Assembly: GCA_013398175.1 (NCBI GenBank)
Contig: VZRZ01008555.1
Coordinates: forward strand, 1,584,331-1,648,330
Origin: Climacteris rufus
Taxonomy: Eukaryota > Chordata > Aves > Passeriformes > Climacteridae
Reading direction: 5' to 3'
Length of the DNA stretch: 64,000 bases
The notes beneath the pieces are model-generated. The model saw only the letters and a list, made by a program, of their open reading frames with translations, was not told the origin of the DNA and did not search any database. The position numbers and the translations under genes are program-made. This document shows positions 24,427 through 34,890 of this stretch, piece by piece (position 1 is the first letter of the stretch; each line of letters opens with the position of its first letter).

Positions 24427-24659
24427 TTGTCCAGTTTGATCTTTTGTGGGTAAACATATCTTCAAAATTAGCTGCACTAAGGATAAGAGGACTATTGCAT
24501 GCTGATTTTTTAAATTTTTTAGATGTTGCCCTGAATTATTGCACTATACAGCAGCCATTTTAACTATCCAAGATGAAATAGGTAAGGTCAAAATGAACAG
24601 ATGGAAACAAGACATTTAAAATCAGACTGAGAAAAGCTCTAGCATGTATATAGTAGGTA

Positions 24660-24757
24660 GTGATCTTACTCCAGCAGATGGATGGAATAGATGACCTGGA
24701 AAGGCTTCTCTCTCTTTCTTTTTTTCTCTCTCTATCTCATTTCTATGCATTTGTGAC
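24660..24757 (+). mobile_element. CR1-type LINE 3' end split by a pyrimidine tract
   Basis: GGATGGAATAGATGACCTGG then AAAGGCTTCTCTC corresponds to the CR1 3' region '(t)tggactagatgacctctagaggtc(c)cttcc'. CTCATTTCTATGCATTTGTG at about 24736-24755 corresponds to its terminal 'taatttctatgattctgtg'. Between them a CT-rich microsatellite (about 24703-24735) has expanded. Inactive. Confidence 0.5.
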
Positions 24758-26476
24758 TGCAACATACCTGAAACCTGGTATTCAGTATACTAGTGTAGTG
24801 TGGGAAGGGGATTGGTTTTTCCTGTTTTAAAAATACACTTGTGTACATCTCTTCTGTATTCTATAATATTAGCAAGATTGATGTGATGTTTGCATTGCTT
24901 ATTCCCCAACAAGCTTTATTTTGATGACCATCTTTGCTAGCAAAGAAGAATAGGCAAATCAGATTTTACATGAGCACTTCCAATATGTCAGGGGCTTAAA
25001 CCTAGCATGTCAAAACAGGAAGAAAGATCATTACTAAATGAATATTTTCCTCAGCTCCAGCCCCATTTTCCTTGATATTGTCTGACTTGTATGTATGTGT
25101 TTTATAGCCTTGGCAAATTCTAGATGAGATGCTTCAGCATATGGTTTTATTTATTAGGATTTCTAGTAGAATCTGACATTATTTCAATGTATGTTTCTGT
25201 AACAATTTTAGAAGAGTTTCTTCAAAGGAATAAAACCTCAGTTTATGCCTTTTGAGTCAAATCTGTCCCTTGCTTCTGGGACTGAGCTTTTATCTAATTC
25301 TGTTGGAGATGCTTATGATTTGTTGGGTGAACTGTTTAAAAACAACAATAGAAAATTCCCATTACATGGAAGAGGAAAGGTTCAGTAAGGCAATTTTATT
25401 CCAGCATGAATTATCTGCAAAGATTAAACTAATCTATTTGGCCTTTCAGATTTCAGATTGCACAGTTTTCTAATCTACTCTGCATTTATATTTTGAAAAC
25501 AGAAATTGTAGGCAACTTAATATAAACATAATTTAAATTGTTAAATCACAGTGAATTTAAAAAGAATTTTGTAACCTGCATTTGGTGTTGGCTACTTTTT
25601 ATACTTTTGCCTGTTTATTTCTGAGATTAGATTTTCAGAACAGACAATTTTCATGAACAAAATTGCATTATTTTTATAAGGTTAGAAAATATGGGTGTTA
25701 ACCTGTAATTTTTAAAAATTAATTTTTGCAGTGAAACATGCATCTTCTTTTTGAACAAGTGAGTCCAAGTCATACTCTCTTGTCACCATTTTAAAATTGT
25801 TCAGCTCTGCAAGTAATTTCCATTACAGAAAAATGTGCTGGATCATAAGCCTATATGCACCTCATAGGCAGTAGGATTTTTCACATGAGTGAGAAATGGC
25901 AAGATCAGATGCTACAGTAATGGAGGCTGTGGTTGTAGCATACTGAATTTATTTTTCTCTGTAAGACCTGATTTTGTGCATTAAAACATATATTATTGTT
26001 CAATATCAAGATAGGACTGTGTGTTCAATGTTGTGTTTTATTTCAACACAGCCTGGCTTAATATGAAGCTTGCAAATATCGCATCTGGAGGTGTATTCTC
26101 TTCTTGATGTGCACATGTAATTCCAATTAACATTAAGAATGTTAATGAGAATATGCCCCTCTAGGGGCTGGAGAGGGGGAGGTGAGGGAGCAGGTTTGTA
26201 GTTCTGATTTAAATAACAAGTGACTTTTGTGGAGAATACCAGCATGTGGTCTCATGCACTTATATTGTGGAAATGCAGTGGCTCTGAATGAGAGTGCAGG
26301 ATTTAAACATTGATGCTCAGTGATGCTTAGCCAAGTGAACCCGTTGTTGGGGGCAAATATTAAATCCCAATGTGCCTTCTCCAGGAAGGAATATTTGTAA
26401 AAATGCTTACTTCTGTATTTATCCACAGGCAAAAAAAAAGACTCCACTGCGAGAGACTGGGCTATGGTTTTGTGAC
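24758..26476. other. AT-rich unique non-coding DNA
   Basis: Short frames only (at most 101 codons, on -, 26142-26447). A G-rich run at 26164-26187 has only three tracts of three or more G, so it is not a full G-quadruplex motif. Confidence 0.55.
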
Positions 26477-26491
26477 TTTTTTTTTTTTTTT
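26477..26491. repeat. T15 homopolymer
   Basis: Fifteen consecutive T bases with no evident element boundary. Confidence 0.9.
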
Positions 26492-28681
26492 AAAGAATAG
26501 CTTAGTTTGAAGAAGGGAACCATTTAATTACTTGTTGTTTCTCCAATATGCAGAATGTATGTATAGAAGATCTTTCAAAGCCTTAAGGAGCAATGTGTTC
26601 CTATGCTGTGATTAATTTACGTGTTGCTCTTTCAATGTTACAAGGAAGAAGTACATTTAATATCAGATATCAAAATAACAACAATATCCATCTTAAAATG
26701 GCTATTAAATCATTATCTTTTCTTTGAAAGTGTGATGTCACTGGTGATATTTTGAGGAATCCTGTGTAAGAAAAGAGTAAGAATAACTATAGCACTTCCA
26801 TTTCTGAAAGTGGAAGGTAACAGATTATGAAATGCTTTTAAGACAAGAAGCTATGCATTATATATCTTATAATTGCAGGAAAATATGCTTAATAGATTAA
26901 ATTAAATTATAATTTCATTTTATTAGATGAAAATAGAGACAGTGTTTATGTGTAGAATATATTTTCCTGTGTTTTTTCACCAGAGGACAAAACCTTAGTA
27001 CAACAAACAACTATAACATGCAAAATGGTTAAGAAGAAAAAGTAGAAATAAGAAAGACAATTTTTTTTTACTGTCCTAAGAAATTATTTCTCTTTTCCAT
27101 TTTTTTTCTAATACTGATTATTTCAAGACATAAAAATGACCAAGAAATAAAAAGACATATTATTATTTAATGTGCCATCTAACTCTTTTGTTATCAGTGA
27201 CAGAAAATAATACCCCAAACAATATAATTTATCTGTTTTGTCAATCCTTGCTGCATAAACTTTCTGCATGCCTTTTCAATTTACACATAGAGAAGTGCTG
27301 TTCATTTGATTGATCTGACACGTCATATTTCATTGTGCTGATTTCAATGCAAGTGCTATTGCAGGATGGGCAACATGCAGCCAGCAGGATACATTAAAAA
27401 TGTAAAGTGAAAATGTGTGTTTTGTAGATGTCTTTTACTGTGACATTTTTTAGGTCAAGCAGTTGAAAAACTCTTATTTGAATATTTGTTTTGTACATTT
27501 TATCTGTGGAGTTTGGTATTCTTAAAATGTATATTTTCTAAGTACACAATGGTATTTTTGAAATTATGAAATACCATGTATCCACACTTCTTAACTTGTT
27601 CAGGGCCAGATCATATAATCTTAGTGACATGGGTAACTCAGGACTTTTAAGAAAACTATTATAGATAATAAGAATTATCCTTGTGTTTATGAAGTAACAA
27701 TCATTAGATTTGTCCTTCTGCCACATCCTCCACTAGTCCTGTATGAAATTTTGGGGTTTTTATGAAAAAATTATTTTGCACGGACTAGTGTTAATGGTCA
27801 CTCAGTCCTGTCTCTCAGCATGGAAAGACTACACGTATACAAGATAAAAAGAGGTGAGAATAGTGAGAAAGCATGATGGGAAAACCAGAACTATTATTAG
27901 CAGATGTAGGTGAGTGAATCCATTTAGAAAAAACAAGGCTAGAACAATTTTTTAATTGGAGGGTTTCACCCCCCATTAATCTATTTCTTCAGGTTTGAAA
28001 AAGAGGAGAGTGTTCAGCTGCACTGCCTCCATATATTTATTTCATTCCTCATTTTGAAGAAAAAATCAGTCATTAAATCAGAATAAAGACAACAAAAGCA
28101 AATAAAACATATTAAAGGGAGTATGACACATGGACAACATGATGACCAAAACACCAAGTCTAAGAGTTGATTAAATATTTGTCTACCCCACAATGAGAGG
28201 GCACACACTTGAGCAGCAAGAACCAGGGAACAGGCTCCCAGTTCTCATACTGCAAATCCAAGGAAATTTCATTAGACTCTATAGAGTAATTACAGAAAAG
28301 ACCAGAAATTGTCTGCTGGTTCTATCAGTCACGTTAACTTGATTTCATTAGACATAAAGATTATTAATACCATATCTTCCAGAAAAACAAAAACAGAAAT
28401 GTTCTCAGGAAAGCATCACTTGTGAAAAGAAGTGTTTAAAATATCAAGACAAATGACAAGTTTTCCATTAAACTGAGCATTTCTTTCTTTCAGTGCCAAT
28501 TTCTGCTAATATACACATGAATTAGTCTTTCATCACATTGCCGAGGCTAACAAAAATGATTAAAAATATTAGGGAAGTAAATATGGAAATGTACAAAATA
28601 GTACACTAGAATTTCCTTTAATTCAAAAACAAAACCCTGAAGACAACAGTTTTTTGTTGAATCACCCGCAGTCACAATTTA
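26492..28681. other. AT-rich unique non-coding DNA
   Basis: No element, RNA gene or plausible reading frame was found. The 12-mer TCTGACACGTCA at 27314-27325 recurs at 39260-39271. Confidence 0.55.
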
Positions 28682-28747
28682 NNNNNNNNNNNNNNNNNNN
28701 NNNNNNNNNNNNNNNNNNNNNNNNNNNNNNNNNNNNNNNNNNNNNNN
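28682..28747. other. assembly gap (66 N)
   Basis: Sixty-six unknown bases. The left flank GAATCACCCGCAGT (28659-28672) and the right flank GAATCCCCCACAGT (28748-28761) agree at 12 of 14 positions, so the gap may sit inside a repeat or a falsely duplicated end. A 31-base A run follows immediately. Confidence 0.98.
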
Positions 28748-28758
28748 GAATCCCCCAC

Positions 28759-28761
<3 letters not shown>

Positions 28762-28792
<31 letters not shown>
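28762..28792. repeat. A31 homopolymer next to the gap
   Basis: Thirty-one A bases begin 14 bases after the N run. Long homopolymers are a usual cause of assembly breaks, and the true length is uncertain. Confidence 0.9.
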
Positions 28793-28793
<1 letters not shown>

Positions 28794-30636
28794 AACAAGA
28801 CGAAAATGTTGTAGAACATTTACAAATTCCATGGCCTCTTGGACTGCATATAAGAAAACAGACCCTTAGATCTGATGGTGCTTTTGCTGTTGGCTTACCT
28901 CAGACCTGCCTGCTGGGATATCGCTTTTCTGGAACTATGTCCATGTTTCACAACGCTCTCTAATGAAGAAGAAACTGCTGAATGAGAAAAGTGCCTGACA
29001 AGGATGAAATTCTCTGACATGTGGTCTGCAGAAGGTCACGTTGGCTGGTCATAATCTATCAAAACAGCAAATGTAATACACATTCTTTAGGCATTTCAAG
29101 GATCTGTGGCAATGTGATTTCCAAAAATTTACAGTGGTAGCTTGTGTGCTGAGAAATGATTGCTACTCCTCATAATATTGAACTTGTCTTGAGGTGACTG
29201 AAATGGGTCAGTAAGTTAAATACTACATCCACAGAAGCTCTGGGGAAAAAAAGAAATAAAAAAGAGAATAATTTTCTGCTCTTAAAAGCAGCACAAGTTG
29301 GCTATCTTTGCTCTTTGGATGGTCAGGAAGAAAGGGTAGTATCTTCTTGTTTTATTTAAACTTTTCCAAAGTGTTTTCTAAGTTTAAAGTTAGTGGGATA
29401 TTCACCAGGAGTATTAAGGGTATTGCAATAGTCCTGTATTTGATCCCTTCTATGGTCCTTTGCTGCTGCTAGTGGTGGTGTTCAGGGAAAGAAAGCTGAG
29501 CCTAAAATAGATTTCCTATCAAAACTGCCTTCCTATCAGTTCAGCTGCTTCCCTATCAGTTCAACTGCTTCAGTTAAGAATGTGATTTATTTTTAAACAT
29601 TATGCACAGACCATTTGAACCTTTGGTGTAGGTAGAATCATACCATTTTATGCATGCTAATACCAGTATAGCTTTCCCTTTCTTCACTGGAATCAACTAC
29701 CCTGATATAATCACCTTATATCAGTATATCTGGGTTTGAAAAGGGGAAGATGGAATGTGACTTGCAGTTTTACTACTTTAAATGAATATTTAAAGCAACA
29801 CAAACTCTGTGTTTAGACAGGGGCTTCAGGCCTTGGAGAATTATGAATATGAGTCATTGACTGTGTCTTTTACACAAATTGGTACAAGAACAAACCCCAG
29901 TCCTTGCCCAAACCCCTAATTAATGAAAACCAACTAACCCTGATTATCATGTAGGGCACAGTAAGTGTGTTGAAGGGATTCTACTCAGATTTTAGCTGAT
30001 GCGATTGAGCACCTATAACCTTGTTTTCCCCTTGCCAAGCTCAAGCAAAGGTGTTTCATCATAACGGGAATTATTCCCAAGTCAATTTTCACAAGTTTTT
30101 GCTCTGTCTCCTTTCAATCCATATGATCACAGTTAGCTTTAACAATGAGGACAAAAAGAGACTGGTTTACTGTAAGTACTTTAGACTCAGAAGTGACTGA
30201 AAATCAGTCCCTGCCTTTACAAAAATCAAGTGCTGTTCTACAGAGAACAGGCAGGGAGATGTTGGACTGGGGAGACAGATGATTTAAAAGTTTTGCACAT
30301 AAGAGAATGCAATTAAAATTAAATAAAACAAATATCAACACAGCATTTAAATAACAATACATATCCCAAAGCACTTCACAAGTAGATCAATATCATGATA
30401 AGCATTTGATTGCTGCTTACTTTAGTGGGAATGGTTTAAGAATGAAAAACAGTTTAGCCCAGTCTCCCTGTCTTTGTGGCAATTCCACAAAAGTGACAGT
30501 TTCTATAGAGCATCGTGCTGATGCACACGCAGAGAGGAAAAGCCTGGCCAATGCTGAATTACATCTCCAGCTGCATAGAAATATCAATATCATTTTCAGT
30601 TTGGTTTATGTTGGGTTTTAGTTTTTGGAGTTTTTT
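28793..30636. other. unique non-coding DNA with a small duplication and hairpin
   Basis: TTCCTATCAGTTCAGCTGC (29530-29548) is repeated as TTCCCTATCAGTTCAACTGC (29549-29568). CTGATATAA and TTATATCAG (29702-29710, 29716-29724) form a perfect 9-bp stem with a 5-nt loop. No gene. Confidence 0.55.
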
Positions 30637-30637
30637 G

Positions 30638-30668
<31 letters not shown>
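30637..30668. repeat. (GTTTT)n microsatellite
   Basis: Six GTTTT-type units with T-rich ends. Confidence 0.9.
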
Positions 30669-30794
30669 TAATAATGTAAACATTTGAAACCAGAATAAAA
30701 TGCAGATTGGTTATCAGCATGCAGCTTGTTTTTATCATTAAGTCACTTCAAGATCTAGATGCAGCATTCATGTGTCCTTGAAGCTGTGAGATGT

Positions 30795-30812
30795 GGGGAT
30801 GGGAGGGGTGGG
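30795..30812 (+). other. G-quadruplex motif
   Basis: GGGGATGGGAGGGGTGGG contains four G tracts of at least three, with loops of 2, 1 and 1 base. This is a canonical, short-loop quadruplex pattern. Confidence 0.7.
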
Positions 30813-32476
30813 TATGTGCACCCTGCAGGACTTAAGCATTAATATTAGAAATCATATAGGGAAAAGAAAGCCAGTTTTTCATACCACCATCAGTATTCCT
30901 ATCCTACCAAGAGCTTTCATTAGATGATATTTAACTCAGATAATTACCTTTCTAGCTGACATTATCCATAGGAAATCACAATTTCCCTATGCCAAAAAGA
31001 AGCTAAATGGCTAACTCTATTGCACTCCATACCTTTCAACGGATTTTTCCACTGCTAATTTAAGGCACAATATTCTCCCCAGTCTCCATACAAGTGTGTA
31101 TTTCTGTGTGGATGAAATCCTTCCTTTGTTTTCATTTGATTCTCCTGGAAATGGATAAAATTATATCCTTGAACAAGCTGTTTAAAAGCAAATCTTTTGC
31201 TTTTATGCATTCCCTGGGTTTCAAATGGATTAAATTCATAGAACTCATCTCTCGCCTTGGAGATACACACTATGAAGTATTTCTTTCACTCATATCCCTC
31301 TGAAAAGAAAATTCCCTAGCTGGGACCAACTCTTCCTGCTCTGCTGGAGGACCAGAAAACTGTGGGGGTGCAGGTGTTCCACTCTGACATGCAGATATTG
31401 TAATGAATGGCAATAGAGTGGACAGCACAGTCCCTCTCCTCTGCCAACTTCTTCCTCAGGCTTTGGACTGCACAACATCCACTCTGTCTATATCCCTGGC
31501 TTTTTTCCAGTTCATTTCTGTCTGTCCTCCCCTCCTGCATTTCAGCTCCAAGGTTCTCAAGTACAGAATGTAATCCCTAGGCATTCTCAGAACATAAATG
31601 AAAACAACCTTTGTCTTTAGGAAGAGCTGGCACTAGCACAATGTATAGCTGTTTTGTCCCTTGTGAGCTCTTTAGGGCAGGAACCAAAACCATTGCATTG
31701 CAGTTACCCAATGTGGAACTGTTGTCCATTGCAGAACCTCAAAGTTCTATTAAAAAGTCAGAACATAGTAATGACATTGTTTGTTCTTGTGTGTTCCTGT
31801 GACTAAGCTTAGAGCACATTGCCATTGGATTTGCAAATATAGTTTCTTTCCTGCTCTATCATCTGCTGTCCCAGAAATATCATCCCATAACCGTCATAAC
31901 TATAACCAGGCTGATCCTGTGTATGAACCAGATTAAGTGCATCTCTCTTCTTTCCTGGTTGTCACTGTGCTGCATGGGTCTAGGGCATGTTTTAGTTCCA
32001 CCAGAAAAGAATAAGAGACTTTTCTTCAGGTTTGACCAGAAGGTCTCTAAGGCAAATGTTGGTCTGATATGTAATGAACATATGTGGGTTAGTTTGGAGT
32101 ATATCTGATGTGCTTGTTACTAAAGCAGTGTTCACATTGACAGCAACTGGAATAATCCAGGGTTAAGAGCCTAAGGTGTAAATTTTCCTCAGTTTGTCCT
32201 TTTCCCTTATCATCCATTGCCTGTCTCAATTTTAAAAGCATCCTGTTCAACAGACTAAGTACAGTACAAAGCAGAAAACCTGACACATAGGCTTTTAGCC
32301 ATAAAAAAATGCACAAGGAATTTTTCAAACCATAAAAGCCATGAAGATATGTCCCAAGAAACCTAAAATTGGATAAGCACATATATTCAATGAAAGAGCA
32401 GTATACTAGGTACTTACCAGATTAAAGCCACTATACCATTTACTTTAAATTGCATGTCTTGATGTAAGAAAAGTGT
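30813..32476. other. unique non-coding DNA, nothing recognised
   Basis: Several frames of 60-97 codons on both strands (for example 32089-32382 on -) show no recognisable similarity. No repeats identified. Confidence 0.5.
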
Positions 32477-32535
32477 GGAACTGGTTGACATTTAGAGGCC
32501 CCTTCCAGTTCAAATTTTTCTATGATTCTAAAATT
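32477..32535 (+). mobile_element. CR1 LINE 3'-end fragment
   Basis: GACATTTAGAGGCCCCTTCC, AGTTCAAATTTTTCTATGAT and TCT match the CR1 3' terminus 'gacctctagaggtcccttccaacctcaatttttctatgattct'. The single surviving TATGATTCT tail unit marks the 3' end. About 60 bp are recognisable. Confidence 0.65.
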
Positions 32536-33691
32536 GGCTAAAAATCATGAAGAGGCATTGTTTATTCTGGTATGAAATTCCAAGAAGAATGAAAATCATT
32601 GTTTTAGTCTCCAGGGGTGGATTTTACCTCATTCAACTTAATATGCTTAAAGTAGTTTTCTTGTCCAAGCCAGTTGTTCTTTAGGTCGTTAGAGAGGAAT
32701 AAGCATTTCCAGAATTTTTTGTTACCTTAGATACCTTACATGACCTGAAATAGGTACCTGCTTCACTCCAGTAGCAATATGAGAATTGCATGCAACCAGC
32801 TTTCTGAAGCTTGAGCAGAGAAAAATGAATCTCACCTTATCAGAACTGACTATTTTACATAAACATACACCTCTTGATGAGTTATATTATCCTGGTAATA
32901 ACTTCTTACCTTTAAGCTGACTGCATCTTCATCCAAAATTTGAAAAGAGCAAATCAGACATTTGAACTGAGATGTAGTTGAGACGTTCTACCAAGACATA
33001 AAGCCCAGTATGAAAAATGTCAAACCATATTCTTCTGTGTTAACGTTTTTCACTGACAAAACTGGAGGAGGAAAAAAAAAAAAGAGGCAAAAAAAAAAGC
33101 TTGTGAGTAACAAGCCCCAAAGCCTCTCTATGGAAATGGAAATGTTATTTGATATTGCAAGTCAATAATGCTGCATTGTTGACAGAGCTTTCCCTGCCAA
33201 GCACCCACTTGCATTTATTATATTTTACAAATGCTGAACAAACCATGCAAGATCATATTGGGACTTAGAGCACAAGGTTATTGTTAATAGCAGGGAATTA
33301 ACAATGTGATAAGACATTACAAAACTGCTGAAATCAACTTGTGACCTGGCAGCTCTCTGGGTTCAATTAGAACATTAAATTCTTCATGCACTTAATAGCC
33401 ACATGCTATTAATAACAACAAGAAATCATGTCTGAAGAAACTGTTTGATAGAGAGGTTTATTTGGCAGTAGCGTTTAGGGAAATCACCATTGAAGCCTTC
33501 CACTTGCAGGGCACAGGATAGCTGTGAGTCAGGAAATAGCTCTCTCTTCTATATTTGTAATATTAAACACTACAAAGTCTGGCCCATCATCCTCTCTCTC
33601 ACTTCAGTAATTGTCATACTAAAAATGCACTCAGAATCTTTAGTTTTAGTATCTTAAACAATTGCCATTTCATTTTTTTTCTCTTCTCAAG
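32536..33691. other. non-coding DNA with poly-A patches
   Basis: Two A-rich runs at about 33071-33099 are followed by GCTTGT...ACAAGC (6-bp stem). The stretch 33115-33420 is free of recognised repeats. Nothing coding was seen. Confidence 0.5.
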
Positions 33692-33800
33692 CATAGAACC
33701 ACAGAGTCATTAAGGTTGGAAAAGACATTCAAGATCATCAAGTCCAACCTTTGACCTATACCACCATGTCAACTAACCCAGGGCTAAGCAATGCACTCGC
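33692..33800 (-). mobile_element. CR1 LINE 3'-end fragment (first of two)
   Basis: CATAGAACCACAGAGTCATT, AAGGTTGGAAAAGACATTCA and AGATCATCAAGTCCAACC are the reverse complement of the bird CR1 3' end. Similarity continues through the ACCACCATGTCAACTAACCC region. It is truncated at its 5' side and abuts a second CR1 tail in the same orientation. Confidence 0.88.
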
Positions 33801-33955
33801 TGAATCATAGAATGGTTCAAACTGGAAGGAACCCATGGAGATTGTCTGGCAGGGTCTGTTGGGGCAGGTGGCTTGGGACCATGTCCAGTCTCATCTTGAG
33901 TGACTCCAAGAATGGAGACACCACATCTCTGGGCAACCTGGCTTTGTGTTCAGAA
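33801..33955 (-). mobile_element. CR1 LINE 3'-end fragment (second of two)
   Basis: AATCATAGAATGGTTCAAAC and TGGAAGGAACCCATGGAGAT, followed further on by CATCTCTGGGCAACCTGG, form the reverse complement of the last roughly 150 bp of a CR1 copy. The spacing is slightly shortened. A new 3' terminus starts exactly where the first fragment stops, so there were two insertions of related but different subfamilies. The 84-codon open frame at 33791-34045 is an artefact of this repeat. Confidence 0.88.
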
Positions 33956-34625
33956 GGATTACAATCAAATAAAAAGATAAAGTACTTATCTCTGCTTCAA
34001 AAAGAAATTCATACACCACAACTAGAGTTTCAGTTTGAATCATGATGTGTAAAAGACAGCTAACATGTCCTCCCTGAAGCTGAAATTCACTTTTCAACTC
34101 ATTTACTCAAGGTAATCAGTCAATAGATTTGCAGAAAGGATGTGTTGATTTCCCCTTTTGAAAATTTATTCATTTATTTCATTCACTTTGTTAGCTGCCA
34201 AAATTAATTAAATGAGGCACAGCTCTGAGAGCTTACATACTAATCATAAATAGCAGGTGCTTTCCCTCAAAAAGCTGTCAGGAGCCCAGTTCCTGGGCCC
34301 CCCATGGTCTGGGAAAGTGACTGTGCAGCTTTGGCTCTCAGAGGAGACACATGTGGCTCGGGAAAAATCTAAGTGTTGCCTGGGAAGCTGAACAACACCA
34401 GCAGAAGAGAGTGAGGAAGCCCTCACCATATCTTGGGATTTGCATCAGGCCTTGATGGGCATCCGGCAGGTCAATGGGACCTTGAGCCAGCAGATCAAGC
34501 CAGTACACCTTGGAGCAGCATCAGCTGCAAACACTTCCCTTCAGCCACCCTGCAAGACAGAAGTCTGTGCTTCTCCTCCAAGGCCACCATGAACTCTGGG
34601 GATCCCCAAGTTTCTTGTCAATTGG
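33956..34625. other. non-coding DNA with a GC-richer segment ending in poly-A
   Basis: The segment from about 34265 to 34625 is clearly richer in GC than its flanks and ends in 14 A bases (34626-34639). Open frames of 84 and 134 codons (+) cross it but match nothing I know. A retroposed transcript fragment is possible but not shown. Confidence 0.4.
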
Positions 34626-34639
34626 AAAAAAAAAAAAAA
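34626..34639. repeat. A14 homopolymer
   Basis: Fourteen A bases at the right edge of the GC-richer segment. Confidence 0.85.
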
Positions 34640-34784
34640 CAGGGATTCAAAGGTTTGGGGATTATTATCCCACTTTTGTTCAGTTAGAGTTTTTTCCAGC
34701 TGAAGCTATTCAAATTAATCCATGCCAAAGGACAATTGAGAGAAGCAATTTGCAGCTGAAGTTTCAAATAATTTTCTGTTTCCT

Positions 34785-34890
34785 AAAAAAAGCCAACAAG
34801 AAACCTACACAAACACAAAACCAAACAAACAAAAACCAAAACAAACCAACCAAACAAAAACCCCAAAGAACAAAAAAAAACAACCCAAGA
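34785..34890. repeat. A/C-rich low-complexity tract, CAAA/CCAAA-like
   Basis: Repeated ACAAAAACC, CCAAACAAAC and similar words with almost no G or T across roughly 100 bases. The sequence is degenerate, not in phase, and may be a decayed A-rich tail. Confidence 0.85.

Noticed and set aside
26164..26187. G-rich run as a G-quadruplex
   Set aside because: Three qualifying G tracts only.
33791..34045. 84-codon open frame on +
   Set aside because: It lies mostly within the reverse complement of CR1 3' untranslated sequence, so it is not coding.
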